This document shows positions 51,843-60,866 of a DNA stretch of 64,000 nt, piece after piece. Origin of the DNA: Sphaerochaeta sp032144095 (GTDB lineage: Bacteria; Spirochaetota; Spirochaetia; Sphaerochaetales; Sphaerochaetaceae); the NCBI RefSeq assembly GCF_032144095.1, contig NZ_JAVSNJ010000002.1, positions 124,001 to 188,000 of the forward strand, read 5' to 3'. Under the pieces are notes generated by a model. The model had not been told where the DNA came from, did no database searches, and was given only the letters and a program-made list of their open reading frames with translations. How positions within the stretch are numbered: position 1 is the stretch's first letter; each line of letters begins with the position of its first letter. The position numbers were made by a program, and so were the translations under genes.

Positions 51843-53681
51843 TCAGTTTTCTTTGACCGTCTGTGAGAACGGTTCATATGAGATTCCAGTCCACTCCATA
51901 CCGAGTTGTCCGGAAAATTCCAAAAGGTTCAATCGTACACCATGTACTACGACAGAGAGCAGGCCCATCACCAGGTTGAGGGAGTGGCCGACTATCAGGA
52001 CAAGGACCCCAGCAACCACGGCAAATCCGCTCATCATGCCACTTGCCATGCTGTTGAAGCTCTGGGCTATGGCGACAGAGGCCATACCTACAGCAAACAG
52101 CCTGATATAGCTCATGATGTTCGAAAAGCAGCTGATGGTATTGAGGAATGTAGTGAAGAAGCCTCCAAGACCCGAAGCAAGTCCCTTACCAAAGGGAATT
52201 CCAGGACCTTGTGCGCCGAACACCACCACAAGCAAGAAGCCGACAACAAGAGCCCCTACGATGATGGGAGCCTGCAGTGGCTGGCCCACTACCAGTTGCA
52301 GAACAACAAAATAGAGGGCAAGTACATCTATCATCCAGCCGAGATCAGCAAACAGGCTCAAGTTCTTGTTCGGAACCTTATGCACGATGTTCAGCACACA
52401 AGCGAGGGATAGCTGTACTGTCCCGATGATGAAGCAGAACCTCATCACCTGATTCTGTGCACTTACCGCATCCAGACCAAAGAGTTCAGGATAGTTGGAT
52501 ATGGATGGGATCACCAGTTTCTGCAGGAAAGGAACCGATTCCAGGATCGTTTTAGAACCAAACCAGGTACCGGTAAGGGAGCCCCAGACCATGGTGGCCA
52601 CACTCAACACATAGAGAAGCAATACCATCGTATTGGCCTTCTTCGCCTTGAGGTGCAGCCCGACTGCCGCAAGCAGGAATATCAGGCCATACCCAGCATC
52701 ACCGATGATCATGGAGAAGAAGAGTGTGAAGAACAGCAGGAACCAGAGGCTGATATCGTTTTCACGATAGCCCGGCACGGTTCCCAGTATGTCAAACACC
52801 GGCTTGATGATTCCGGTCCCCTTCTTGTACTTGATCTGGGTCGGAGGATTGTCCTCGTCACTGGGATCCTCGATAAGATAGCCCCACCCTTGGTTGGATG
52901 CAAAGCTGCTAAAGGCCTTCTCTTCAGGTGCCGGTAGGAAACCGGTGATCCAGCACAGGTCATCCCCGCCTTCGGAGGCAGCTGCAACCTGGTCGTACCG
53001 CATCTCTTGCTCCGACCGATTCAGCCGTTGCTGATAGGCATCAAGATAGGCAATGCCCTCCTTGAGGTCGGCCTCTATCTCGACAAGGCACTGCCTATCA
53101 AAGGCATTGCGTTCCTGTAAAGAAGCCAACCCGAGCTCGGGAAGGATAAACCTGGTTGCCCCGACACTACTATCCAACTCAGAATTCACTACGGCTATCG
53201 CCTGCATGGGTCCTACCGGAGCAAGTTCAAGATATTGGACCTTCCCTTCCAGGGCCTTGAGGTCCTTCTTGGAGATGGTATAGAAGGCAAGGGAAACCCC
53301 TTGTCCCTGTAGCTGGGCGATATCCTCGGGGTTGAAATCTCCCCAGGCTCGCAGCTCCTCTATGGCTGCATTGTCCTTGGCGATCTCTTCCTCAAGCTCT
53401 ACTTTCTTGGCAAATAGCTCGTGGTACCTGTCGTGAAGTTCTACAAAGACCTCTTCGGAAACAGCTTTTTGCTCCTGCGAGGGTTTGCCACCAGAGAGGT
53501 CAAAGAGTGCATTCTTGATGTGCACAAGCTCGTCATACCGTTTCTTCAGGTCATCACTCTTTTCCGTGCGGACTTGTTCGGTATAGATGTGCATCACCCC
53601 TTCCTTGCGGAGGGCCTTCAGCATCGAATGCTTGTTGTGGGCCTGTACAATGACAGATACTTTTTTCATGGGAACGATCAT
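51843..53681 (-). CDS. V-type ATP synthase subunit I (stator membrane subunit)
   Basis: A 612-residue protein (subunit a type). The N-terminal half (to about 310) is soluble with long helices for the peripheral stalk; the C-terminal half has about eight membrane helices, including LLFFTLFFSMIIGDAGYGLIFLL and the SYIRLFAVGMASVAIAQSFN helix, which carries the conserved arginine of the ion path. AAAGGAGG precedes the ATG, one base after the subunit D stop codon. Confidence 0.93.
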   Translation of the reverse strand: MIVPMKKVSVIVQAHNKHSMLKALRKEGVMHIYTEQVRTEKSDDLKKRYDELVHIKNALFDLSGGKPSQEQKAVSEEVFVELHDRYHELFAKKVELEEEIAKDNAAIEELRAWGDFNPEDIAQLQGQGVSLAFYTISKKDLKALEGKVQYLELAPVGPMQAIAVVNSELDSSVGATRFILPELGLASLQERNAFDRQCLVEIEADLKEGIAYLDAYQQRLNRSEQEMRYDQVAAASEGGDDLCWITGFLPAPEEKAFSSFASNQGWGYLIEDPSDEDNPPTQIKYKKGTGIIKPVFDILGTVPGYRENDISLWFLLFFTLFFSMIIGDAGYGLIFLLAAVGLHLKAKKANTMVLLLYVLSVATMVWGSLTGTWFGSKTILESVPFLQKLVIPSISNYPELFGLDAVSAQNQVMRFCFIIGTVQLSLACVLNIVHKVPNKNLSLFADLGWMIDVLALYFVVLQLVVGQPLQAPIIVGALVVGFLLVVVFGAQGPGIPFGKGLASGLGGFFTTFLNTISCFSNIMSYIRLFAVGMASVAIAQSFNSMASGMMSGFAVVAGVLVLIVGHSLNLVMGLLSVVVHGVRLNLLEFSGQLGMEWTGISYEPFSQTVKEN

Positions 53682-53682
53682 C

Positions 53683-54294
53683 TCAGGCCTCCTTTACCAA
53701 TTTTTTCTTGGCAATCTTACCGCGAACGACAGCAGCGGTCTGCTGGTCCCCCAAATAGATGCCAATCTTGCGGATATTCTCCTTGGCCTCAGGAATCTTC
53801 ACCTTCTCGAACAGGTTGACCCTCTGGCTGGTTGTCCTCAACTCCTTGCCCAGCAGGCTCACCTGTTGTTCAAGGGTGGAGATCAAGGCATCAAAGCGGG
53901 ATACATCCCTAAGGCTTTCCAGAGCCTGGTCGACCCACAAGGGGTAGTCGTCAAGATCATAGGTTATGGGAAAGAATGTAAGGGCCTTGAATACAGGGAT
54001 GGATACCCCTGCAATATTGCCCACAGCCTTCTCTATCCTATCAATCTTCACCAAGTTCTCAAGGTCAAATGCCTCTGCAAACGCAGTATTCTCATTGAAG
54101 ACAGCAATCCACACCTGCATTGCCTCAACAAGCTGCTTTTGTTTTTGGCGCATAAGAGCTACTTCAGCCTCTATCTGCCGTATCACCATCTGCAGCTGTT
54201 GTTTCTTCAGCAGCAGGGTGGGCAGATAACGCTGATACTGCTTCAGGCGGTCCTTTTGCAGCTTCTGCTCGTTTTTCGTCAGTTTGACGGCCAT
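53683..54294 (-). CDS. V-type ATP synthase subunit D (central stalk)
   Basis: A 203-residue protein made mainly of two long helices, forming the rotating shaft. The N-terminal KLTKNEQKLQKDRLKQYQRYLPTLLLKKQQLQ stretch and the C-terminal helix with LEKVKIPEAKENIRKI are the family's coiled-coil arms. AGGGGGAG precedes the ATG. Encoded between subunits B and I, the normal place. Confidence 0.9.
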   Translation of the reverse strand: MAVKLTKNEQKLQKDRLKQYQRYLPTLLLKKQQLQMVIRQIEAEVALMRQKQKQLVEAMQVWIAVFNENTAFAEAFDLENLVKIDRIEKAVGNIAGVSIPVFKALTFFPITYDLDDYPLWVDQALESLRDVSRFDALISTLEQQVSLLGKELRTTSQRVNLFEKVKIPEAKENIRKIGIYLGDQQTAAVVRGKIAKKKLVKEA

Positions 54295-54303
54295 CGCTCC
54301 CCC

Positions 54304-55611
54304 TTAGTCAACCGATTTGTTCGGCCAACGGTTGAGAATCAGATCGCTCTTCAAACCTGTCTCATTCGGTTCAAAACACTCGGCCAGGATCTCCCAGCCC
54401 AAATCCAAAGCCTGCTCAAGGGGGATGTTGACAGAGAGGTCCATCAGCTTGCTCTCGAACAGGTGCCCGTACTTGAGCAACTTCTCATCCCACTCGGTCA
54501 TCATGAAACCCATGGACTTCTTTTCCACGGACTCCTTGTAGGAGGAAAAAAGCTTGATCATACCGTCCATCAGGGCACGGTGGTCATCACGGGTATCCTT
54601 GTTGACCTGCTGCTTCAGGCGGGAAAGTGAACCAAACGGCTCGATCCTTCCCCCCTTGAGGTAGTACTGTCCCTCGGTGATGTAGCCGGTGTTGTCAGGA
54701 ACCGGGTGAGTCACGTCATCGCCTGGCATCGTGGTGACAGCAAGGATGGTAAGGGAGCCTGCACCTTCAAAGTCAACAGCCTTCTCATACCGGGAAGCAA
54801 GGGAGGAGTAGAGATCTCCCGGATAGCCTCGGTTGGAAGGGACCTGGTCCATGGTAATGGCCATCTCTTTCATGGAGTCAGCAAAGTTGGTCATGTCGGT
54901 CAGCAGTACCAGAACCTTCTTCCCGTCAAGGGCGAACCGTTCTGCAACAGCAAGGGCCAAGTCGGGGACAAGCATGCACTCGACCGTTGGGTCACTTGCA
55001 GTGTGGACAAACATGATGGTACGGCTCATGGCACCACTGCTTTCCAAGGTATCCTTGAAAAAGAGGTAGTCGTCATATTTCAGGCCCATGCCCCCGAGGA
55101 TGATGAGGTCAACCTCAGCCTGCATGGCAATGCGTGCCAACAGGGGATTGTAGGGCTCTCCACTTACCGAGAAGATCGGAAGCTTCTGGCTCTCTACTAG
55201 GGTGTTGAACACATCGATCATCGGAATTCCGGTCCTGATCATGTTCCGGGGAATGATCCTCTTTGCAGGGTTAACTGCAGGACCCCCGATGGCGATCATG
55301 TTCTCGGTCAGGGCAGGGCCCTTGTCACGGGGTTTGCCAGTACCGTCAAAGATGCGGCCAAGGAGGTTCTCACTGTAGGAGACCCGCATCGGGACACCCA
55401 GGAAGCGGATCTGGTCTCCAGTGGAGACACCCTGAGCTCCTGCAAATATCTGTAGGGAAACAAGGTCCCGATCAAGCTTGATGACGTTTGCATAGCTTTC
55501 GCCCTGTGAGGAGTTCACGATGGCCAAGTCACCGTTGCTTACGCCGGTTGCGCGGACAGTTATGACGTTTCCTACGATCGATTCAATTTTAGAATATACT
55601 TTTTGCATCAT
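54304..55611 (-). CDS. V-type ATP synthase subunit B (non-catalytic)
   Basis: A 435-residue regulatory nucleotide-binding subunit that alternates with A in the head. GEPYNPLLARIAMQAEV, SSGAMSRTIMFVHTASDPTVECMLVPDLALAVAERFA and YPGDLYSSLASRYEKA are typical. The P-loop is replaced (no GKT), as expected for B. Starts seven bases after the A stop codon. Confidence 0.93.
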   Translation of the reverse strand: MMQKVYSKIESIVGNVITVRATGVSNGDLAIVNSSQGESYANVIKLDRDLVSLQIFAGAQGVSTGDQIRFLGVPMRVSYSENLLGRIFDGTGKPRDKGPALTENMIAIGGPAVNPAKRIIPRNMIRTGIPMIDVFNTLVESQKLPIFSVSGEPYNPLLARIAMQAEVDLIILGGMGLKYDDYLFFKDTLESSGAMSRTIMFVHTASDPTVECMLVPDLALAVAERFALDGKKVLVLLTDMTNFADSMKEMAITMDQVPSNRGYPGDLYSSLASRYEKAVDFEGAGSLTILAVTTMPGDDVTHPVPDNTGYITEGQYYLKGGRIEPFGSLSRLKQQVNKDTRDDHRALMDGMIKLFSSYKESVEKKSMGFMMTEWDEKLLKYGHLFESKLMDLSVNIPLEQALDLGWEILAECFEPNETGLKSDLILNRWPNKSVD

Positions 55612-55618
55612 CTACCCC

Positions 55619-57376
55619 TTACATCAACTTCTCGGCAACAGGATCGTACTGGACAAACTTGCCCTTATAGAGAGTTATGATCTCCCCCTCTATCTGGGCG
55701 AACCGTTCACTGTTGAACTCTTCATTGTTCCAGTCGAGGAACTTCTGCCTTACCGTATTGAAGAAGGAGCGTACCTGTTTCTTGTTTTCCAGCTCAAAGC
55801 GGGATGCAAGGACCCTGAACAGCAGGGCAAACACATGCCTCTGTCTTTCGACCGATACTGAGGAGTCAACTGGGTCGAAGGAGTTCTGTTGCAGATAGCA
55901 GGAATCGATGAGCTCACTCTTCTGGTAGACAACATAGTCAGCAATGGAGGTTCCCTCCTCGCCGACTACCTTCATCATCTGGTTGATCTCGCTTCCTCTG
56001 AAAAGAATCGAGCGTGCATACTCTACCTTGTTGACGGCAATGACTCCCCCGTATTTTGACCAGGAGCCAAGGGGGTCGATGGCAGGATACTTTCGGGCAT
56101 CACTGCGTTCACGGCTCAAGCCATGGAAAGCCCCGACGACCTTCAGCGTAGCTTGGGTAACGGGTTCCTCAAAGTTTCCTCCGGCAGGGCTGACTGTTCC
56201 GCCGATGGTTACCGACCCGATCCGTCCATCCTTGAGCCTGACCTTTCCAGCCCGTTCGTAGAACTCTGCGATACGGCTCTCCAGGTAGGCAGGGAAGGCT
56301 TCTTCACCAGGGATCTCCTCAAGACGGCCACTCATTTCACGCATGGCCTGGGCCCAGCGGGAGGTGGAGTCAGCAAGCAACAGGACGTTGAGTCCCATCT
56401 GGCGATAGTACTCTGCCATTGTCACCGCTGTGTATACAGATGCCTCACGGCTTGCTACTGGCATCGAAGAGGTGTTGCAGATGATGATGGTACGCTCCAT
56501 GAGGGAACGACCGGTCTTGGGGTCGGTGAGCTCTGGGAACTCCTTGAGGACCTCAACGACCTCACCTGCACGCTCGCCACAAGCGGCGATGATGACAATA
56601 TCAACATCAGCGTTTCGGCTGGTCATGTGCTGCAATACCGTCTTTCCTGCGCCAAAGGGTCCAGGGGTACAGTAGGTACCACCCTTTGCCACAGGCAGGA
56701 AGGTGTCGATGATCCTGATCTTGGTAACCAGGGTCTCATCGGGGCGGAGGCGCTCCTCATAATTCTTGATGGCACGTTTTACCGGCCAGGTGAATACCAT
56801 GGAGAGTTCCCGCCTGTTCCCCTTGGGGTCCTCGACGGTCGCAACATGGGACCTGACATTGTAGGTGCCCTTCTTGTTGATGGAGACCACTTTCCAATCG
56901 ACTGGTGCGAATGAGAAGGGGATCATGATCTGGTGGGTAAACAGACCCTCGGGAACCGTGCCAAAGGTATCGGCAGGCCTGAGGATGTCCCCAACCTTGG
57001 CGGTAGGGGTAAACTCCCAATCCTGGTTGGGGATCGGGTCGAGGTAGACCCCCCTTTGCAGGAAGAAGCCACACTGGGCGGCCAGTTCGGGAAGAGGGTT
57101 CTGCAAGCCGTCATAGATCTGCTGCAGCAGCCCAGGCCCGAGCTCGACGCTCAGCATCTCGTGGGAGAACTCAACAGCGTCCCCGACACTGATCCCTTCA
57201 GTCATCTCAAAAACCTGAAGCGATGCCACATTCTTGTTGATCTTGATGACCTCGCCTTTGAGACGGATGTCACCTAAGCAGATGTACCCTACTTCGTTCT
57301 TCGAGATGGCGCTATCAAATTCCACTGAAACCATATTGCCGTTGACGCCAATAACACGTCCACTTGTATTTGCCAT
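55619..57376 (-). CDS. V-type ATP synthase subunit A (catalytic)
   Basis: A catalytic subunit of about 585 residues. Walker A is GPFGAGKTVLQH near residue 232, the Walker B region is MGLNVLLLADSTSRWAQAMREMSGRLEEIPGEEAFP near 330, and SPAGGNFEEPVT is near 390. The A-specific non-homologous region is present. Start at 57376 (MANTSGRVIG) has GGAG seven bases upstream and avoids a GTG at 57388 that overlaps the previous stop codon. Confidence 0.95.
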   Translation of the reverse strand: MANTSGRVIGVNGNMVSVEFDSAISKNEVGYICLGDIRLKGEVIKINKNVASLQVFEMTEGISVGDAVEFSHEMLSVELGPGLLQQIYDGLQNPLPELAAQCGFFLQRGVYLDPIPNQDWEFTPTAKVGDILRPADTFGTVPEGLFTHQIMIPFSFAPVDWKVVSINKKGTYNVRSHVATVEDPKGNRRELSMVFTWPVKRAIKNYEERLRPDETLVTKIRIIDTFLPVAKGGTYCTPGPFGAGKTVLQHMTSRNADVDIVIIAACGERAGEVVEVLKEFPELTDPKTGRSLMERTIIICNTSSMPVASREASVYTAVTMAEYYRQMGLNVLLLADSTSRWAQAMREMSGRLEEIPGEEAFPAYLESRIAEFYERAGKVRLKDGRIGSVTIGGTVSPAGGNFEEPVTQATLKVVGAFHGLSRERSDARKYPAIDPLGSWSKYGGVIAVNKVEYARSILFRGSEINQMMKVVGEEGTSIADYVVYQKSELIDSCYLQQNSFDPVDSSVSVERQRHVFALLFRVLASRFELENKKQVRSFFNTVRQKFLDWNNEEFNSERFAQIEGEIITLYKGKFVQYDPVAEKLM

Positions 57377-57387
57377 ATCCAACTCCA

Positions 57388-57921
57388 CTACGTATTAGCT
57401 ATTTCTGACTGTAAATTGGAGAAGAGGCGCTTGAATTCAGCATTGCCCTCCTCCTTGGTAAAGAGACTCTTGCGCTCGAGCAGCTGCAGCTTGATGGCAT
57501 AGGAGAGCAACCCTTCAATATCGAAGAGGTGCAAACTTGCCAGTTCATCAAGATATTTCCATTTGAGTGCAAGGAGGGTTATTTCTGCTTCCAAAGCATT
57601 CTCGTTTGACAGTGCCTGGCGAACAGCCTCACTGATACGGTACTCTTTTTCCCCATCATTGCGGTACTTTGCACCTGGTAGGCCAAGCTTCTTGCTTCGC
57701 TGGTCGTTCAGCTCTTTTTTTACCATGGAAGAAAACTTCTGCCATTTTTTCAAGAAAGGATGGGATGAGGAGCTTCCATGGACAGCATCAGAGAGATGCC
57801 TATAGTCAGAAGGGCTCACCTGCTGTTTGCACAAAGCAAGAAAAGAGGGTGTATCGAAAGGGAGCTGACCATCGTAGCGCAGCATAGGAAGTGTCGCTAC
57901 AAGATAGTAATAGGAAGCCAT
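57388..57921 (-). CDS. V-ATPase-associated protein (DUF2764-like)
   Basis: A 177-residue, largely helical protein encoded between subunits E and A. Its N-terminus MASYYYLVATLPMLRYDGQLPF and the position match DUF2764, which occupies the same place in other spirochaete V-ATPase operons. The operon has no recognisable subunit C or F; this protein may fill one of those central-stalk roles. AAGGAG precedes the ATG. No signal or membrane segment. Confidence 0.75.
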   Translation of the reverse strand: MASYYYLVATLPMLRYDGQLPFDTPSFLALCKQQVSPSDYRHLSDAVHGSSSSHPFLKKWQKFSSMVKKELNDQRSKKLGLPGAKYRNDGEKEYRISEAVRQALSNENALEAEITLLALKWKYLDELASLHLFDIEGLLSYAIKLQLLERKSLFTKEEGNAEFKRLFSNLQSEIANT

Positions 57922-57930
57922 CTCTGCTCC

Positions 57931-58533
57931 TTACTTCGTTTGGGCGAAGACGATTTCGGCAATTGCTGGCGAAAGGAATGGGGCCATAAGGCTTGCCGTT
58001 TCCTCTGCACTGAAGTCATAGAAACCAGAACCGTCTTTTTCTGCAATACGGAAACCGGTAGTCACAGTAGGGACCGCCTTGATCTCAAGGCCTTCCTTGA
58101 TCTTATCGGAGAGGGCACTCTTCAAGGATGCAGCAAGTTTTTTGAAATCCTTCTCGCTGAGCTGGACTTCCTTCGCCGCACCGTCAGAGAGCCTTTCCAC
58201 AATGGTTCCAATGAGGGCAACCACGGCATCAGAATCAAAAGCCTTTTCGATCTTTTCCACAAGCAGAAGATCAAGCTGGGCCTGGATGGCCTTTTTCAGG
58301 GAGAGCTGGACATCCCTGCTAGCCTGATGGAGACTGGCGCGGGCACTCTGGTCACGGACATCAATCTCTTTCTGAGCTTCATCAATGAGTTGGGAAGCAC
58401 GTTTGCGTCCCGAGGAGACTATCTCGTCAGCCTGGGCTTTAGCATCGGCAATAAGTTGCGACGCCTCTTTCTGGGCAGCTTCTATCCCATCCTTACGGAT
58501 GGAAGCGACCAAATCCTGAATTTGTTGAGCCAT
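57931..58533 (-). CDS. V-type ATP synthase subunit E (peripheral stalk)
   Basis: A 200-residue protein with a long N-terminal helical stretch rich in Ala, Lys and Glu (QDLVASIRKDGIEAAQKEASQLIADAKAQ), then a mixed C-terminal domain. This is the layout of the peripheral-stalk subunit E. First gene of the operon, 30 bases downstream of the predicted -10 box at 58563. Confidence 0.85.
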   Translation of the reverse strand: MAQQIQDLVASIRKDGIEAAQKEASQLIADAKAQADEIVSSGRKRASQLIDEAQKEIDVRDQSARASLHQASRDVQLSLKKAIQAQLDLLLVEKIEKAFDSDAVVALIGTIVERLSDGAAKEVQLSEKDFKKLAASLKSALSDKIKEGLEIKAVPTVTTGFRIAEKDGSGFYDFSAEETASLMAPFLSPAIAEIVFAQTK

Positions 58534-58562
58534 CTGAATTCCTACCTTGTAATATCTGAATT

Positions 58563-58591
58563 ATGATAAAGGATTCTCTCTAAATATGCAA
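58563..58591 (-). promoter_or_regulatory. Promoter of the V-ATPase operon
   Basis: On the minus strand TTGCAT (58586-58591) and TATCAT (58563-58568) have exactly 17 bases between them. Transcription would begin about 20 bases before the subunit E start. Confidence 0.65.
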
Positions 58592-58748
58592 CAAACGAAA
58601 AACCCTTGCACCAGGGGGCAAACGATAGCAAGTATTGGCCAATGCGAGAAAAATTGCAAGCCAATCATAGGTTTTCGTCCCATGATTACCCCTGCCAACC
58701 AGCAATGAGGTGTACAGAACCGCATTTTTTCCCTATAGTTTGCAGACC

Positions 58749-59057
58749 ATGAACAACACGCACCTATTCTCCTCCCAACCTACGAGAGGAATCATCCGCA
58801 TCTGGAACCTCCAGACTGAAACATCGCTGGTAGTGAAAAGCGAGGACCTGACCCAGGATATCCAGGCTATTCGATTCTCCCTCGACCTTGGGAATTTCCC
58901 CAACCAGCCACTACAGAGCGAGTACGAGAAGCAGGGCCTAGAGATTTTTTCCATCGAGGCCCTCATCCTGGCTGAACAAGGAGAGAACCTTGACAAACTC
59001 CTTGCTTCCAGCAAACAAGCATTGCTGGACATGGGTGTATCCTTCTACGCAGATTGA
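58749..59057 (+). CDS. GIY-YIG-like protein, catalytic residues altered
   Basis: A 102-residue protein that lines up with the GIY-YIG-like protein at 60863-61213: GIIRIWNLQTETSLVVKSEDL at the start and LGNFPNQPLQSEYEKQGLEIFSIEAL later. In nuclease members the first strand has GIY and the second YIG; here they read GII and LVV, so cleavage is unlikely. No ribosome-binding site is obvious at the ATG (58749), though TATAGT lies about 15 bases upstream. Its role is unknown. Confidence 0.5.
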   Translation: MNNTHLFSSQPTRGIIRIWNLQTETSLVVKSEDLTQDIQAIRFSLDLGNFPNQPLQSEYEKQGLEIFSIEALILAEQGENLDKLLASSKQALLDMGVSFYAD

Positions 59058-59102
59058 AGCGATTGTGCATACATCATCCCTCCTAATGCAAGGAGGAGAG
59101 AG

Positions 59103-59537
59103 ATGTTCTACCGAATCCGTCTCTACAGCAAGAACCCGTTATATTCGGACTGCAATAGGGCAAACAAGCTCCTGCTGAAACTCTACCTCGCCCTGGAACA
59201 GCAAGGGGGATCCATCCTAGACTACTCCCTCTTGCCAAACCAACTCGACCTTCTGGTATACATTGCAAAGGGGGCCTCCCTGCAGGGCCTCTTCCCAAGA
59301 GAGTGCTCGATCGAAAGCATCCCGACTGAGGATCTGCTTTTGCAGCAGTTTGGCAGCATAGGCCACCATCTGCCAAAATATGGGAAAGAGTACCCTCTGT
59401 GCGCACACTATGAAGCGTACCACAAAAGCTGCTGCTTCTCCTCCCTGGGCAAACAAGGACCACTACCCACTACCCTTACACTGCGGACCATCCTCCAAGC
59501 AAAAAGCTCCCCATCGGGGAGCCTCCAGAAAGAGTGA
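59103..59537 (+). CDS. Possible Y1-transposase-like protein, degenerate
   Basis: A 144-residue protein beginning MFYRIRLYSKNPLYSDCNRAN. Its segment ILDYSLLPNQLDLLVYI resembles the ILAYCLMPNHVHLLV stretch of REP-associated and IS200-type Y1 transposases, but the HUH histidines have become NQLD, so it should be inactive. The resemblance is by eye. A strong AAGGAGG site precedes the ATG, which indicates that it is translated. Its 3' end contains the terminator of the opposite gene. It follows the GIY-YIG-like gene by 45 bases and may be cotranscribed. Confidence 0.4.
   Translation: MFYRIRLYSKNPLYSDCNRANKLLLKLYLALEQQGGSILDYSLLPNQLDLLVYIAKGASLQGLFPRECSIESIPTEDLLLQQFGSIGHHLPKYGKEYPLCAHYEAYHKSCCFSSLGKQGPLPTTLTLRTILQAKSSPSGSLQKE
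59501..59522 (-). terminator. Terminator of the uridine phosphorylase gene
   Basis: On the minus strand GCTCCCC-GAT-GGGGAGC is followed by TTTTTGC, a near-ideal rho-independent terminator 23 bases after the udp stop codon. It lies inside the opposite-strand gene 59103-59537. Confidence 0.8.
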
Positions 59538-59544
59538 GGACCTA

Positions 59545-60321
59545 TTAGGCCCTATCGCTTAGGATGAGGTTACGTACCCCCTGAACTGCCACCTTGATGG
59601 CAGAGTCGGTGTCATGGAACTTGGGATTGTCCATACCCAACAGTTCCCTCTCCTGGTTACCCACCACAAAGAAGGCACTGCCGCAACGGACACCCAGATG
59701 GGCGGCCACCACAAACAGGGCAGCACTCTCCATCTCACTTGCAAGGACACCAAGACGCTTCCACGCCTCCCACTTGTTGATGAGCTCGTAGGATACAGGC
59801 ATCACAGAAGGGTCGTGCTGGCCGTAGAAGGAGTCCTTGCACTGCACTACCCCTGTGTGGCTCCTGTTTCCCAGTTGTCTTGCTGCCTGCACAAGGGCGG
59901 TAACCACATCGAAATGGGCGACAGCGGGAAACTCGATGGGTGCATATTCTCGGCTTGTACCCTCCATACGGACAGCACCGGTGGCGATGACCACATCACC
60001 TCCAACGACCTCCAGGGCAATGCCTCCGCAGGTCCCCATTCGGATGAAGGTATCGCTGCCACACTTGTACAGCTCCTCCATCGCTATGGAGGCTGAGGGT
60101 CCACCGATTCCTGTAGAGGTAACGGAGACCTTCTCCCCTTCGAGCGTTCCGGTATAGGTCACATATTCGCGGTTGTCAGCGACGGGATGGGCATCATCAA
60201 GATACTGGGCTATAAGAGGGACGCGCTTGGGGTCCCCGGGAAGAATGACATACCTGCCGACATCACTCTCTTTGATATGCAGATGGTATTGGACACCAGT
60301 TCCATTCATATAATCAGACAT
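59545..60321 (-). CDS. udp: Uridine phosphorylase
   Basis: An enzyme of about 258 residues that splits uridine to uracil and ribose-1-phosphate. The phosphate site includes ILPGDPKRV near residue 27 and RMGTCGGIA near 92; SMEMES-type base-site sequence (SEMESAALF) is near 195, followed by FFVVGNQERELLGMD. Starts at 60321 (MSDYMNGT) with AAGGAG seven bases upstream; an ATG ten codons earlier lacks a site. Uridine is favoured over other nucleosides by the TGIGGPSASIAMEEL segment, but this needs comparison. Confidence 0.87.
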   Translation of the reverse strand: MSDYMNGTGVQYHLHIKESDVGRYVILPGDPKRVPLIAQYLDDAHPVADNREYVTYTGTLEGEKVSVTSTGIGGPSASIAMEELYKCGSDTFIRMGTCGGIALEVVGGDVVIATGAVRMEGTSREYAPIEFPAVAHFDVVTALVQAARQLGNRSHTGVVQCKDSFYGQHDPSVMPVSYELINKWEAWKRLGVLASEMESAALFVVAAHLGVRCGSAFFVVGNQERELLGMDNPKFHDTDSAIKVAVQGVRNLILSDRA

Positions 60322-60386
60322 AGTAGGCTCCTTATGGAAAAATCGTACCACGCCAACGCCAAGTTAGCAACAAATCCCCGACCAGT

Positions 60387-60866
60387 TCAATACCCCATAT
60401 CCTTCAGCAGGGCCGAAAGGACCCTGAACCGTTCACCCAGCAACTCCCCGTCCTTCCCCAGGGCATCAGCCAGGAGGCGAATGTCTGTATCTATGAAGGG
60501 ATTGTCCGTGCATACCTCGACGGTCATGGCCTCTCCCTGCATCCCTATCCTGTCGATCTTGGGGTTCTTAGGGTCATAGTACAAAGGAAAGCGATAGGCA
60601 TCCTGGAAATAGAGGCTGGTCCTGCAAACCAGGATAGCAAGGTCAAGGACACGGTTCAATGGCAACTCCTCGCTCTGGCGGGACCACTTCTCACCGGTAT
60701 GGCGCCACACTTTGGCCGAAGCCTCCACGCTACCCCGTTCATTCCATTGTGCCAGACCGATGGAAAGGCCTTGAGCATCGCCATTGTTCGCATTGCGTCC
60801 ATCAACTTCACTGTAGTTCTCGACTACCATAACCGGCTTGTGTTTGAGGGTTGTGGGGATGTTCAT
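60387..60866 (-). CDS. DUF6530-like conserved protein
   Basis: A 159-residue soluble protein with a well-defined core: TTLKHKPVMVVENYSEVDGRN near the start, LSIGLAQWNERG, VWRHTGEKWSRQSEELPLNRVLDLAILVCRT and VCTDNPFIDTDIRLLADAL. I believe it belongs to DUF6530, whose function is unknown. It has no membrane segment or signal. It is coupled by a 4-base overlap to the GIY-YIG-like gene upstream, so the two are expressed together. Confidence 0.6.
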   Translation of the reverse strand: MNIPTTLKHKPVMVVENYSEVDGRNANNGDAQGLSIGLAQWNERGSVEASAKVWRHTGEKWSRQSEELPLNRVLDLAILVCRTSLYFQDAYRFPLYYDPKNPKIDRIGMQGEAMTVEVCTDNPFIDTDIRLLADALGKDGELLGERFRVLSALLKDMGY

